Shown piece after piece: positions 1 through 10,320 of a DNA stretch of 64,000 nt. Within the stretch, counting starts at the first letter, position 1, and each line of letters begins with the position of its first letter. The DNA comes from Punica granatum. Lineage: Eukaryota > Streptophyta > Magnoliopsida > Myrtales > Lythraceae. The DNA lies in contig NC_045134.1 of the NCBI RefSeq assembly GCF_007655135.1, positions 8,514,982-8,578,981 of the forward strand. The letters are read 5' to 3'. The notes under the pieces are model-generated. The model saw only the letters and a list, made by a program, of their open reading frames with translations. It did not search any database and had not been told where the DNA came from. A program made the translations under genes and the position numbers.

Positions 1-1569
1 GAATAGCTTTGATAGAGGACATGAAAGCCAACTTCTCATTAATATCATCACATGCAGGATTTGATTGTTTCTTTTTTTTTTTAATCTCTTTCCAGGCAAG
101 AGAATGTATACATATATTAATTCGACCTACTTGCAATGAAAAATTTCTACGTAGACATTTTGAGCATTCCTTTAGCTCGTGACTGACTGCAGTCTCTACC
201 ATTAAATATTTACCACTTCCGTGCATAGCGTCATGTGTTCATTTGGGATTTTCTAAACGGACCTCTACATCTTCTTTTTTTTTTTGGGTGGGGAGTGAAT
301 TAGGGGGCCGAGGTCCTATCTTTTTGACAAATCAATTAATGTTGGATTTTTTTAACCCAAAAAATTAATGTTATATTTATTTGCTTTTAAAGAGCAAATG
401 GCACTAAAAGCAAAACTATTGCTTCTTCCTTCCACCCACCAACCGCCCATCCCCAGGAGCCGTGATTGAGTTTTGAGTTAAGTAAAGTTAAGTTTTGATT
501 TTAATTGGGTTGTAATGATTGTGTTGTTGAATTATGAGAAAAAATGTGAAAAAGTAATGAATAGTTAAGAGAAAGTAATGACTGTATTGTTGAATTATGT
601 AAAAAGTAATGGATAGTTAATAAATTTAGTATTAAAAATTGAATTGAATGGTTAAAAAAATTAAAGAAAAAGGGAAAAGTAATAATTTTGTTGTTGTTTT
701 TGTTATGTAGTGAGTAGAGTTAAAGTGAGAGTTAAATTGCAAAACTAATTGTGTTACATTCAACACAATTGCAAATCAAATCCTGTTGTCGGAACAGCAT
801 TTGTTACATGCAGATTGCAAATCAGCATTTGTTGCATACAGATTGCAAATCGAATTTTATGAAGTTGTTGAAACATTGAGATAATTTAGACACAGTTAAG
901 AAGGATCGTCTATTTTAATATCATGTATGATGTCCGTGCGGATGCTAAGGAATGTGGCCTGCATTCATTCAATGAGAGTCTTTTACATATGTTTTACGGA
1001 CATCCCCTCAACAGATTGACTCTTTCAGTCCCAAACGTTAATATCAGTACATGAAGTTTTGCATATATCCCATTAATTAGAGCTATAATGTGATCAATGG
1101 GTGCAAAGAGTACGTTCAAATATACAATTCGTAAATTCATTTAATATAAAAAAAAGATATATAATTTCATATAGCACACAAAGAGTAATGATACAAAGGT
1201 TTTAATGAATCAAATACGTTAAAGACATTCAATTTAGAAAATATTAACTATATAGAAAAATATATATTTCCAATATTGTTACATATTTCATTCTCTCCAT
1301 CAGTATTAAAAATTAAAAAATGCAATTTATAAAATATCAACTAACAATAGCATAGATCAACTAACATCATTATTATATCGTTCCATTATATTTCTCAAAT
1401 ATTTTTCACAAAAAATTAACTAAAACATATAATTATGAATGGTCGCGCAACGCACTTACAAGAGGATTAGTTTTAGTGAATTCGAGTTCAGCAATAAATA
1501 AATTAGAACGAAAACAAGGATATCATATAAAGATTCTGTAGTCTGAAAGAACTTCAGGAACATAAATTT
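1..1569. other. AT-rich intergenic DNA with one MITE copy
   Basis: No coding region is convincing here. The stretch is AT-rich with T-runs near 70-85 and 275-285. It carries a MITE-like repeat (about 466-760) described separately. If the TIR exon at 1570-2094 is the first exon of a longer TNL, this stretch would be its first intron; no NBS sequence is visible before the window edge. In TNL-A and TNL-B that intron is about 0.6 and 1.9 kb, so the remainder could lie just outside. Confidence 0.6.
466..760 (+). repeat. MITE-like repeat, copy 1
   Basis: This AT-rich block is rich in GAATTATG and AAAGTAATGAATAGTTAAGAG-type phrases. It matches the reverse complement of about 10935-11235 over most of its length, including the phrases 'gttgttgaattatgag' and 'taatgaatagtt'. 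Two dispersed copies in opposite orientation, with no coding potential, indicate a small non-autonomous transposon family. Termini and target-site duplications were not resolved. Confidence 0.6.
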
Positions 1570-2094
1570 TTACCCGGTATCACGCAAGTTCCATCCGGCA
1601 AGCGTTCCGACCTTTCTCAACGCTTCCTCCCACTGTGGCACTTCGGATGCGGACTCTTCCCACGCATAGGCCCTCGATTCCTGTCCTTTGCCAACCATGA
1701 ACTTGCGACTGTGCTCCTCGAGAGCGTCCGCGTACAATTTTGTTTGAAGTGTCACGTCGTCAGGCATCACGTCGTAGAAGACGGGAATAATTTTCTTGTC
1801 CAGTTCCACCATTCGTGCGAGCTCTCGAAGGCACCACTTGCTCGAAGCGTAGTTTCTGGAGAAGATGGGGATGCAAATCGAAGAACAATCGATTGCATCC
1901 AGGATCTTCTGGATCTTTTCGCCGAGCGGCTGTTCTTCACTGTCTTTGAAGACAGTGATCCCTGCATCCTTCAGGTAGTGGTAAAGGGTATCTGAGAATC
2001 CCTGCCGGGTATCCGTTCCCCTGAAGCTCAGGAATACCTGATAATCGCTTCCGCCGACCTCAGAACTCGTTCCACCAATCTCCATAGTTAGCAA
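1570..2094 (-). CDS. TIR-domain protein (TIR-only gene, or first exon of a TNL running off the left edge)
   Basis: The 174-residue reading frame is a complete plant TIR domain. It starts with YQVFLSFRGTDTRQGFSDTL (box 1). Next come GITVFKDSEE and the LGEKIQKILDAI helix, CIPIFSRNYASSKWCLREL and IIPVFYDVMPDDV. The glutamate of CLREL sits where the catalytic NADase glutamate lies in plant TIRs. The start ATG lies about 85 bases below a TATA-like motif. The frame ends DTG-TAA, but the same bases (GG|GTAAAA) match the phase-2 splice donor that ends exon 1 of TNL-A and TNL-B. It could therefore be a TIR-only protein of about 174 aa or the first exon of a TNL lying to the left. TIR-only proteins are known immune NADases. 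Its sequence differs more from the A and B TIRs than they do from each other. Confidence 0.8.
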   Translation of the reverse strand: MLTMEIGGTSSEVGGSDYQVFLSFRGTDTRQGFSDTLYHYLKDAGITVFKDSEEQPLGEKIQKILDAIDCSSICIPIFSRNYASSKWCLRELARMVELDKKIIPVFYDVMPDDVTLQTKLYADALEEHSRKFMVGKGQESRAYAWEESASEVPQWEEALRKVGTLAGWNLRDTG

Positions 2095-2180
2095 GGTCTT
2101 AGCTGCTGCTGCGCAGAACTCTTTTTTCTCAACTCTCTCTCACGGTAGGGTGCTTCGTCAATGGTCGGATCCAACGAGTT

Positions 2181-2190
2181 TAAATATATC
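2181..2190 (-). promoter_or_regulatory. putative TATA box of the TIR gene
   Basis: On the minus strand the run ATATATTTAAAC lies about 87 bases upstream of the ATG at 2094, a normal spacing for a plant TATA box plus short leader. The leader is CT-rich. This is a pattern match only. Confidence 0.4.
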
Positions 2191-2489
2191 TTGCAGAAGG
2201 TCCTAGCCAGAAAATATAGTCGCTTTTTCCATTTTCGGTTGTATATAATATATTACGTGATAACAAGTGGGAGAAAGTTGACCTGGAATATAGTGAGTAT
2301 CATATTGCTTGATAAATAATTTATCTTAATTATTATCTCTTTTCTTTTCTTTTTTGGGGTCAGTTGCTTCCAAAGGTCCTTTTGACTCTTCATTTGGTAA
2401 ATTCGTTCTCTTCTCAGTAGTTTTTATTATTACAAGTTGTGCAAGCTGTTCATTAACTGTTACAGTTGACTTCAAAGTTATGCATGTTC

Positions 2490-2673
2490 ACCAACAAAAA
2501 TGTTGGTTGAGTGGTAAGCAGTTCACCCCCGTAAGGAGGAGGACACAAGTTCGAACCCCGGGAAGCGCACTTGTTGGGAGGAAGAATAACCTTTAATGCT
2601 CAATCTCCCGACTGGATTAGTCAGAACCGATTGAGTTTCTAGATACCAGAGTACACACCGAAAAAAAAAAAAA
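2490..2673 (+). mobile_element. tRNA-derived SINE with intact target-site duplication
   Basis: The body contains a Pol III box A-like TGGTTGAGTGGTAAG (near 2503) and a box B-like GTTCGAACCCC (near 2549), followed by a tRNA-unrelated part and an A13 tail. It is flanked by a perfect 16-base direct repeat, AAAGTTATGCATGTTC, at 2474-2489 and 2671-2686 (the second overlaps the A-tail). Box A, box B, A-tail and a perfect target-site duplication together define a recent SINE insertion. It is not a tRNA gene: there is no cloverleaf 3' half. Confidence 0.88.
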
Positions 2674-2686
2674 GTTATGCATGTTC

Positions 2687-4416
2687 CAATTGACTAAGTA
2701 TAATATCCTTCATAAACATAGCTATCTCGCAGCATGTGAACTGGTAACCTTGCCCGAAACGTGTATTGCTGTTAAAGTCAGCTTCCTCGATGCTTCAAAA
2801 TAAAAAGCTTGGAACCAGTCAGCAAGCACGTCTACACGATGTAGCCGAAGAGCAAAGCATGGAGTTATGAAGACCAATGGGACATGGAGCTCTATTCTTC
2901 CTTTAGCACATGAAATTCCATAGAGACCAGAGCTCTGTTTCTCTGTAGGAAAAATATCCTGTCATGAACACAATAAAAGGTTTCTTAGATCCGATTCCGG
3001 TTTCACAAGGAAAAAGGGCATCCAATTGACATACTTTAACTCCAGTTTCACAGCATTTTCGTAGGAAGCCAATCTACTTAGTAGCTCATGATAGCTGAAT
3101 AGGGCAGGAATCAGGAAATCACCTTTGCTTCTAATCCTTCTGGCAACTATGATCTAGCACCGAAATTAAAAGCACTACGAGCTGCACTTATGGTGGCAAG
3201 ACCCTCCTTAGACCTTTCAGTGCTCATCTCCGTAACCTATCACAATTGAATAAAACTAAAATATAAGGAGAGGGAGAAGAGAGAGGAGATATCGAAACGT
3301 GGTGGCCATAGGCCTACCACGGGAGCTCTTATTCTTCAATAACTCGACTCATCGAATACATAAAATGACTAGTCTATTTATAGGCTCAATAAGAAACCAA
3401 ACTAAGAAACAAACAATATCGTAATACCATAATAAAACCTAAATCAGACATTGAAAAATCCTAAAATATCAATTAACCTAATTCATTGTACGATGTTATT
3501 TCAAATATTCTATTTTCTAATATGATAAATCAATATCTTCAACAATAATACGACATATTCAGATCTGGCACCGTGACATAATTAAGGAATAGATAATTGA
3601 ACACGTGTATTCTCCGTTACGGACCATTTAACCAATCAATGGCGAATGCCCGTTTAACAAGACTGAAGGAAGCAAAAGGTTGGACCCTCAGTTCCGAAGA
3701 GATCAATCCACACACATTATAAAGCTAGCATCTTTATAAGAATTCAATATCTTGCTCCTATTTTATGAGAAAGTTCCAAGTCAAAGTTGATAGGATGGAT
3801 GAAACATAAAGCTGATAATTTAAGTTATGTGAAAGAGGATTGTAATGATGACCCGGATAGACAGATTAAATCAAACATGTGCAAGAAATTTTAAAGTAGG
3901 TCCACAAGAAGCACCGATTGAATCTCGGAAATTACTCTGTACTATTGGGCGGGGGGTTCCATCTTGCCTCGATTTTGCTCTCATCTGCTTGACCTTGGAA
4001 AACACGAAGCACTGAAATACCATCAGGGCTGGAAATTAAATGAATCATGCAAATGTGTTACAGTTTGTGGTGCAGCAGAAGCTTCAAGCATGATAACACC
4101 GGATCGGAAAGTAGATAGAAAGAAAAAAAGGAAATATGAAAAGAAAATAAAGGGACTCAACTTAAAATTGCAAATAAATTCTGTCGGAAAGTTAGCTGTC
4201 AGGACTCAATATATTGCACTGGAATAGAAGGAAGACAAGAAATGAAAGAAGGATGGCAAAAAGAAACTGGGTGAAGGAGTCATAATGGCTTCATATCATT
4301 CAAGTGATCAAGTTGAAACTCACCAACCAGAAAGTATTGAGCGGTAAGTCATAGTGACTTCATATCGAAGGAGAGTCCAACTATTTTCTCAGTTGCAACT
4401 TTGGGTGCCTCTTCTT
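2687..4416. other. intergenic / 3' flank of TNL-A
   Basis: Apart from the LTR-like relic at 3222-3546, no gene is supported. The last part (about 4349-4416) continues as 3' untranslated sequence of TNL-A on the minus strand; it stays open for a further 22 codons in another frame but has no recognisable domain. The short plus-strand frame at 3964-4227 is lysine-rich and has no family signature. Confidence 0.5.
3222..3546 (-). mobile_element. probable solo LTR (Copia-like) relic
   Basis: Read on the minus strand, the segment starts TGTTGAAGATATTGATTT and has a TATA box in a good context (CTATAAATAGAC, about 3371-3383). Downstream is a CT-rich stretch; it could end in GAGATGAGCA. A TG...CA segment of about 325 bp with one promoter fits a small Copia LTR. 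No internal domain and no clear target-site duplication were found, so it is given as a likely solo LTR or fragment. Confidence 0.4.
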
Positions 4417-6477
4417 CTACGTTTTGATGTTCAATAGTTTCAATGAATCGCACGAATCGATAGATACTTTCGGAGGTGGTTCTAGCTCTGCAAGTCCTGG
4501 AATCTCCGTCAGCTCCTTGCAGTCTTTTGAGCACAGCACCTTTAGATTTTTCAGGTGCGAAATGTTCGGTAACAGTTTGACATGCCTGCACTCAGTTATA
4601 TACAACCTCCTCAAATTCACAGGCAGGCGAAGCCCAGTGAGGTCAGTTTTGTCATTCGCAACTTTGAGACACTCTAACTGCTCAAGTTCTCCAATTCCAA
4701 GGCTTTCAAATCCATCTTCTGTGATTGCACATAGAAGGAAGCGTAGATGGGTCAACTGTTTCAAGTTGGAAAGGCATGGTAGCTTCGTATTTGCAGCCAA
4801 CAAGCTCAAGTTCAGACACCATAGATTGGTGGGAAGTTGAGGAATCTCTCTCAATTCTGGTCCACTCAATGAGAGGTTCTTGAGTTGGGATAGAGTGCTC
4901 AGCTCTGCTGGTACGCTGGGGATGTTTAGAACGTGAAGCGCTAGTCTTTCCAATTTGTGTAAATTTGCGATCCAACCCATTCTTCTCTTGATAGCCCATT
5001 CTTGCCTCATCCATCTGCTCGGATTTGGAGATTCAGATTGGTGTGAATATCTCTTGTTGGTTGGTCTTATTTGACCCCAGGAATTCCCTTTGATTTCGAT
5101 GAATAAGGACAAATCTGTAAGGTTAGTCAATTTGGAGACGTCGGGGACCATGCCTAACTCTTCAGACGAAGAAAATACTAAGCTGACCAAACTTGTGGGA
5201 AGAATCGGCAACTCCCCAAGCATCCTGCATCCATGTAATTTGAGTATTTGAAGCGAAGAAAGCTGGCTGGTCGTCGAGGGCAATAAGCATATATTGGTAG
5301 ACGACAAATCCAAGATTCTCATGGCAGACAACATTCCAATTTCAATTGGCATTTCTCCTTCCAAAGAACTACTATCAGCATGTAACTCTTCAAGCTTTTT
5401 CATCATTCCAACAGATTTGGGTAACTTTCTGACCCGACAACCTTCCATCCTTATAACTTTCAATTCCTCCAGATTCCCAATGGAGTCAGGCAACTCAATG
5501 AGATGCGCAGATGATATATCCAACTCGATTAAAGATCTTAGATCACCAAGTGGGTCTGGAAGTTTCTTAATCTTAAGACAACCCATCAAAGAAAGTCGCT
5601 CGAGCTTCTTAAGACATGCGATGGAATTTGGTAACTCAGTGATCCCCGTGAACGACAGATCCAATTCAACTAATGCCACCATGTCTCCAAGGGTATCCGG
5701 AAGTAAGCTAATCCCACCACACGATTTCAGTGACAGGCGTTTCACTCCTAGTCGCCCGATACTCTCTGGAAGTTTGCAAATACAAGCACTAGCTATTTCA
5801 AGGATCAATAAAGATTTCAGATTACCAATTGACTCTGGCAAAACGGTGAAACTGCTGTGGCTGCCTTCCAAGAAGATCTCTTCTAATGCTTTTAGAGAAC
5901 CTATTTCTTCAGGCAAGCCTTGAAGTTTACAGCATCCTTTAAGATTCAAGTGTTTCAGCCTCTTTAGCTTCCCAATGGCTGCAATGGAATTTGGTAACTC
6001 AGTGCTCCACGTGAACGACAGATCCAGTTCAACTAATGCCACCATGTCTCCAAGGGTATCCGGAAGTAAGCTAATCCCACGACATGATTTCAGTGACAGG
6101 CGTTGCACTCCTCCTAGTCGCCCGATACTGTCTGGAAGTTTGCAAATACAAGCACTAGCTATTTCGAGGATCAATAAAGATTTCAGATTACCAATTGACT
6201 CTGGCAAAAAGGTGAAACTGCTGTGGCTGCCTTCCAAGAATATCTCTTCTAATGCTTTTAGAGAACCTATTTCTTCAGGCAAGCCTTGAAGTTTACAGCA
6301 TCCTTTAAGATTCAAGTGTTTCAGCCTCTTTAGCTTCCCAATGGAGCGGTCAACTTCACATAAATTGTTGCAATCTCTCAGGATCAATCTCTCAAGAGTC
6401 CGATATTGTGATAAATCAGGTGTTCTCGATAAACAACCACAGTTGGATAGATCTAGAATTGCAAAATGATCTCCAAC
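4417..6477 (-). CDS. TNL-A exon 4: main LRR domain
   Basis: The acceptor TTTAACAG precedes GTTGGAGATC, which encodes VGDHFAILDLSNC. The exon is 2061 nt with one open frame to TAG at 4417-4419. Leucine-rich repeats of the LPxSIGxLxxLxxLxLxxC type are followed by a C-terminal set of the LPxLSNLKxLTxL type, ending SCDSLKLLNIKT. A 363/366 bp unit is tandemly duplicated at 5616-5978 and 5979-6344. The end lacks the final LRRs seen in B, C and D and has its own C-terminus. The domain is expected to sense a pathogen effector. Confidence 0.85.
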   Translation of the reverse strand, partial: VGDHFAILDLSNCGCLSRTPDLSQYRTLERLILRDCNNLCEVDRSIGKLKRLKHLNLKGCCKLQGLPEEIGSLKALEEIFLEGSHSSFTFLPESIGNLKSLLILEIASACICKLPDSIGRLGGVQRLSLKSCRGISLLPDTLGDMVALVELDLSFTWSTELPNSIAAIGKLKRLKHLNLKGCCKLQGLPEEIGSLKALEEIFLEGSHSSFTVLPESIGNLKSLLILEIASACICKLPESIGRLGVKRLSLKSCGGISLLPDTLGDMVALVELDLSFTGITELPNSIACLKKLERLSLMGCLKIKKLPDPLGDLRSLIELDISSAHLIELPDSIGNLEELKVIRMEGCRVRKLPKSVGMMKKLEELHADSSSLEGEMPIEIGMLSAMRILDLSSTNICLLPSTTSQLSSLQILKLHGCRMLGELPILPTSLVSLVFSSSEELGMVPDVSKLTNLTDLSLFIEIKGNSWGQIRPTNKRYSHQSESPNPSRWMRQEWAIKRRMGWIANLHKLERLALHVLNIPSVPAELSTLSQLKNLSLSGPELREIPQLPTNLWCLNLSLLAANTKLPCLSNLKQLTHLRFLLCAITEDGFESLGIGELEQLECLKVANDKTDLTGLRLPVNLRRLYITECRHVKLLPNISHLKNLKVLCSKDCKELTEIPGLAELEPPPKVSIDSCDSLKLLNIKT
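5616..6344 (-). repeat. in-frame tandem duplication inside the TNL-A LRR exon
   Basis: Two head-to-tail units of 363 bp (5616-5978) and 366 bp (5979-6344) differ by about a dozen substitutions and one 3-base indel (LGGVQR versus LGVKR). Each unit encodes about 121 residues, roughly five LRRs, starting at KLKRLKHLNLKGCCKLQG. The reading frame is preserved throughout. Confidence 0.92.
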
Positions 6478-7567
6478 CTGTTAAAGAGAAGGACACTGAA
6501 GTTATGTTTGGTATCGAGAAATGAAATGGAATGAAAAAATCTGATCCGTGCACTCCATTTATTTGTTTGGTTGCACTCATAAAAATAGATGTACGGATTA
6601 CCTATACTTGCTCCTATATAGTAAGGGGGGACTTGGTGCTTTTTACTTGATTTTACTTTATATTCCTCGATATTTTTTATTTTATTGGAGAAAAGCAAAA
6701 TAAGAAGATTAAATATAGGGATATATATATAGAATTATAATATATTGCTCAAATTTTGAACTCTCTTCTCTCTCCTCCCTTCTTACACGTGTTTCTTTCA
6801 CCTTTCACCCTGCCCTCCCACCCATGAGAGTCTCTGCCCGCTGACACTGAGTCCGTTACTTATCCCTCCCTCTCTCTCACATCTCTTTGTTATTATTATT
6901 ATTTTTTTCGGTAGAGCACTTTGTTTATTTTTCTTTATGTTTTATTTTGATTTTCACCATTGAATGATTCAATAAAAGTCATATCGAGAAGAAATTTTTT
7001 AAAATTTTTAAATTATATGTTCTCTATATAGGAAGGTTTTATTTGATATGAATTTGATTTTCATATTCCACCGCTGGTGTAATAAAATCTAGTTAGTAAT
7101 AAATACACATCTTTTTTTGTTTCATTTTAAGACGTCCTATGGGGATTACAAAATGAGAAATAAAGTGGCATGGAAGTCCTAATGAAGACCGTTGAAACCA
7201 AAACCTCTTAATTGACTTCCACGCAAAGGGAAAGTGCCTTCTGAAACCCCTATTTCAAAAATATAATTCTTATTTATATTCTATTTATTTTATTTTCGGT
7301 TATAAGGGAGGTTCAAAAATTCTTTTCATTAATTCGGGCATTCTGGGACCATTATGTAATTCCTACCATGTCTTTGCTTTCATATATACAAATAGAGGTA
7401 TCTATATATATATATATATATATATATCTTTATGTATGTGTGTGTATATATAATTTTATAGTGTCCAGCATGCTTTCCTTTTCATCCTCATAGGGGAAAT
7501 TATATATACCTATTGATGGATTACATCAGCTAAGCTGAGAACTATCGATTTTATATAATGTATGTAC
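6478..7567 (-). other. TNL-A intron 3 with Helitron-like 3' end
   Basis: This intron has no coding signal. It has a (TA)n tract at about 7406-7428. On the plus strand a Helitron-like terminus ends at 7092: a 4-bp stem CACC-GCT-GGTG (7069-7079), ten bases later CTAG, then a host T. The matching 5' TC end was not placed with confidence. Confidence 0.5.
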
Positions 7568-7855
7568 CTGAATTCGGCTCCATCCTTTCCAGTTTTCACT
7601 GACATGGCTCTGTGAAAGATCGAGTATGGCTAGCCTCGTCAGCTTTAGATTGGTCGCCTTCAAATTAGATGGACAAGAGGGCCAACATAGCCAACTTAAC
7701 TTTGAAAGTAGATTCTCAAAGTCTCCTTGAATAGCCAATCCACGTAACCTAAGGTACCTTAGGTTGCACGGCTTTTTAAAATTCTCAGGAACAAGGGGGT
7801 AATTTTCCCGATGACTATCATCCGATAAATACAGCACTTCAATTTTCCTCGTTCC
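7568..7855 (-). CDS. TNL-A exon 3: linker and first LRR
   Basis: The acceptor TTTGTAG precedes GGAACG. The exon is 288 nt and phase 0 at both ends. It encodes GTRKIEVLYLSDDS..., then NLRYLRLRG, LSWLCWPSCPSNLKA and LTRLAILDLSQSHV, ending at SRIQ before GTACAT. The same WLxWxxCPxxxxA...LAILDLS layout is found in exon 3 of TNL-B and TNL-C. It is the usual NBS-to-LRR linker exon of L6-like TNLs. Confidence 0.85.
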
Positions 7856-8000
7856 CTACAAACGAAACAAAAAAGAAAATATTTTGGAGAGAACATGTTT
7901 AAGCTTAGTCTAAGCTAGCTATATGCTCCACCTTGTATGTACTTGATCAAGCTTATGATTAGATCAAAAAAGTAGAAGCTAAAGATAGTAATAATCTGAC

Positions 8001-9133
8001 CTCTTTCCTCTTGAGGACTCCTAGGGCTTCTTCATGATTCCAAAGACGACTACGCTTTCCGAAATCCGTGAAATTCTCCATACAAGCAATTTCTTTTCCC
8101 ATATCTCTAAGATGATCATGCATCCAAAACTCGTCGTCCTCATGAACAATTTTTATGAGAGACATGGAAATTAGGTCTTTAACACCAACGTCCGGATGGA
8201 AACCGCAAGATCTCCACATGCTAATTGCATTTGCTGTTTTCGTGTTTACCGGCAAACAAGCAATATCAAGAAATATTTGTTTTGTACGATACTCTAGAGC
8301 TTCATAGATTATCATTAACTTTTTCTGGATGTTCTCATGAGGTATGCTTGCTAGTGTGTTTAATTTATCTTCCCATTCTTCTTTGCGCTTACCGCGAAGC
8401 TGTGAACCAATGATTTCAAGAGCTAAAGGAAGTCCCCCACTAACAGAAACAATTTCTTTGGAGAGATTGAGGTAGTCCGTCGGAGGGTATGTCATCCTGA
8501 AAGCATGAGAGCTAAAAAGTTGAAGAGCCTCTTCACTATTCATTTCTTTCATTTCTAAAGTTAGAACTTTTGTTTTCCCAGGAGTATCTTCATCCAGCAT
8601 TAACTCTTCTTGGTCCATTGCTACCACGCGAATATCCCTTGTGGTGACAATTATCCTGCTTCCTTTGGAAAACCAACTAAAACTCCCAGCAAGGCTCTCA
8701 ATGTGCTCCTTCTTATCCACATCATCAAGAACTATGAGAACTTTTTTTATTTTTACAAATATCCTTTATAGCCTTGATCCCATCGTCAATATCCAAAATG
8801 TCGCTTGAGTGCCTTCCTCGAATATTGCATATTAGCTTATTCTGCAGATATTCGAGACCATGTGTTGATGATTCTCGAACATTTGCAAGAAAACTACAAG
8901 CCTCGAAGCAAGAAGAATGCTGGTTGAATATAACCTTGGCAAGAGTTGTCTTGCCACAACCAGCTATTCCATAGATTCCCACGTATCGTATGTCATCAGC
9001 ATGAACATTCAAGAATTTCGACACAGTTTTGACTTGCTCATCCATACCAATTAAATGGTTGGTAATAATTTTGTCTTTCGCCTTAAGGTTGACAAGAACC
9101 TCTCCGACGATAGACTTAGATAGTTCTCCATGG
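8001..9133 (-). CDS. TNL-A exon 2: NB-ARC domain, with +1 frameshift
   Basis: The acceptor TTTGTGGCAG ends at 9134. The exon opens HGELSKSIVGEVLVNLKAKD and continues through the P-loop (about 8945-8970) to ICKNKK, where A7 replaces the six A expected from frame. In the restored frame VLIVLDDVDKKEHIESLAGS follows, then the ARC motifs. The MHD region reads WMHDHLRDMGKEI, and the exon ends VLKRKE before GTCAGATT. The winged-helix MHD motif is intact. This exon would bind ATP/ADP and act as the on/off switch. Confidence 0.8.
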
Positions 9134-9736
9134 CTGCCACAAATAAATAAGAATGTTATTACAAAGAGAACATGGCAATGGCATGACTTGTCTACCAAAG
9201 TCAACATATCCTATCATCCCAAACGGTCAACCTGATAGGGATGTTGGACCCAAGCATTTTATATATCCAGTGTCTTCTTTCTAACTTTCTAACGTGGGAC
9301 ACAATAATTCTCAGCACTTATCCCATATAACAACATGTAGCTTTCACGCTTTCCTTCATGAATGCTTAACCTACTTTAATACCATGTAAAATTTCCACTA
9401 TCCCTTAGGTCTACAAGTGATTACGCTTATGTCCACCCCAAAACTGAAGCTAATCGGATGGTGGATCCAATTACTTTATATATTCAAGATTTTCCCTTTG
9501 ATTTTTCGTGTGGTTCACGTTAACTCTCAACAAAAGTTTACCGGAAGGCACAATGCTCTGTCAAATTTTCTTAACATTTCTTTTGTGGAAGTTTTTTTTT
9601 TGTACCAGATCAAGATGGACATTTTAGTTATTTTGAGTGAAATTAACTGAAATGGATGCCAATTTATCCACCTACACAATAAAATGGAAAGAGACTATTG
9701 TAGATTCAATGTGATCAATGTTAAAAGTAGCCGTAC

Positions 9737-10245
9737 CCGATATCTTTCACTTCCCATCCCTTGATCTTAACCACCTCTGTAAGAGCTTTCTCCTCTTTAT
9801 CTTTTGATGATTCCAAGAGGGAGACCTCAACGACCTCTTTGAGTGCCTTCTCCCACAGTTCCTTCTCATTTTCTTTCTCGTGTCTAGTCAGGGCATCACG
9901 ATATAGAGATGTTTTGAGCTTTACATCATCAGGAGTAACATCATAGAAAATAGGCATGATCTTTTTCTTCTGCTCCACCATTTCTGCCAGCTCACGGAGG
10001 CACCACTTGCTGGAAGCGTAGTCCCTCGAGAAGATAGGTATGCAGACTATTGAGTTGCTGATCGCTCTCAGGATCTCCTGGATCTTCTCGCCGGGACGGA
10101 TCTCTTCATTGTCTCGAAAAACGCGGATGCCCGCATCCACCAAGAAATGATAGAGGCAGTCAGTGAAACCTTGTCGAGTATCCGGTCCCCTAAAGCTCAG
10201 GAACACCTGATAGTCGGCTCCATCTGCAGGTTTGCTCAAACTCAT
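9737..10245 (-). CDS. TNL-A exon 1: TIR domain
   Basis: The ATG is followed by SLSKPADGADYQVFLSFRG. All TIR boxes are present, including the glutamate in SKWCLRELAEM and the FYDVTPDDVKLKT loop. The C-terminal helix is unusually long because a unit of about 20 residues is doubled (EKALKEVVEV... then EKALTEVVKI...). The exon ends GATATCGG before GTACGG (donor at 9736-9735), in phase 2, joining G-HGELSK in exon 2. The phase and site are the same as in TNL-B. Confidence 0.85.
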
Positions 10246-10320
10246 CTCTCTGTATAGCAGTAGTTTAAGTGGAAAAAGTTCAAATTTTTAATGCGGACTG
10301 ACAACGATAGAGAAGGACGA

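Larger units (their letters stand above)
4417..10245 (-). pseudogene. TNL-A: TIR-NBS-LRR resistance gene with a single frameshift (L6-like)
   Basis: The gene has four exons: TIR 10245-9737, NBS 9133-8001, LRR-start 7855-7568 and LRR 6477-4417. All junctions fit GT-AG. Exon 1 ends in phase 2 and the other junctions are phase 0. The TIR carries FLSFRGPDTRQGFTD and SKWCLREL. The NBS has P-loop GIAGCGKTT, kinase-2 VLIVLDDVD, RNBS-B SRIIVTTRD, GGLPLAL, FLDIACL and MHD. Exons 1 and 2 together are 1642 nt, one more than a multiple of three. The extra base lies in an A7 run (plus-strand T7, 8742-8748), just before kinase-2; without it the frame is open to the stop at 4417. It may be a recent pseudogene or a homopolymer sequencing error. 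The LRR exon contains a near-identical tandem duplication. A TATA-like motif lies about 80 bases upstream of the ATG. Confidence 0.8.

Noticed and set aside
2503..2570. A tRNA gene
   Set aside because: Box A and box B are present, but no cloverleaf 3' half, and an A-tail with target duplication shows a SINE.
5294..5923. Long plus-strand open frames opposite the LRR exons (also near 5975, 23045, 61033, 62118)
   Set aside because: They are antisense shadows of repeated LRR codons, serine/proline-rich without domains, and repeat whenever the LRR repeats.
8742..8748. Programmed frameshifting at A7 in TNL-A
   Set aside because: One base must be skipped (+1), which a slippery A-run does not readily give in plant nuclear genes; mutation or sequencing error is simpler.
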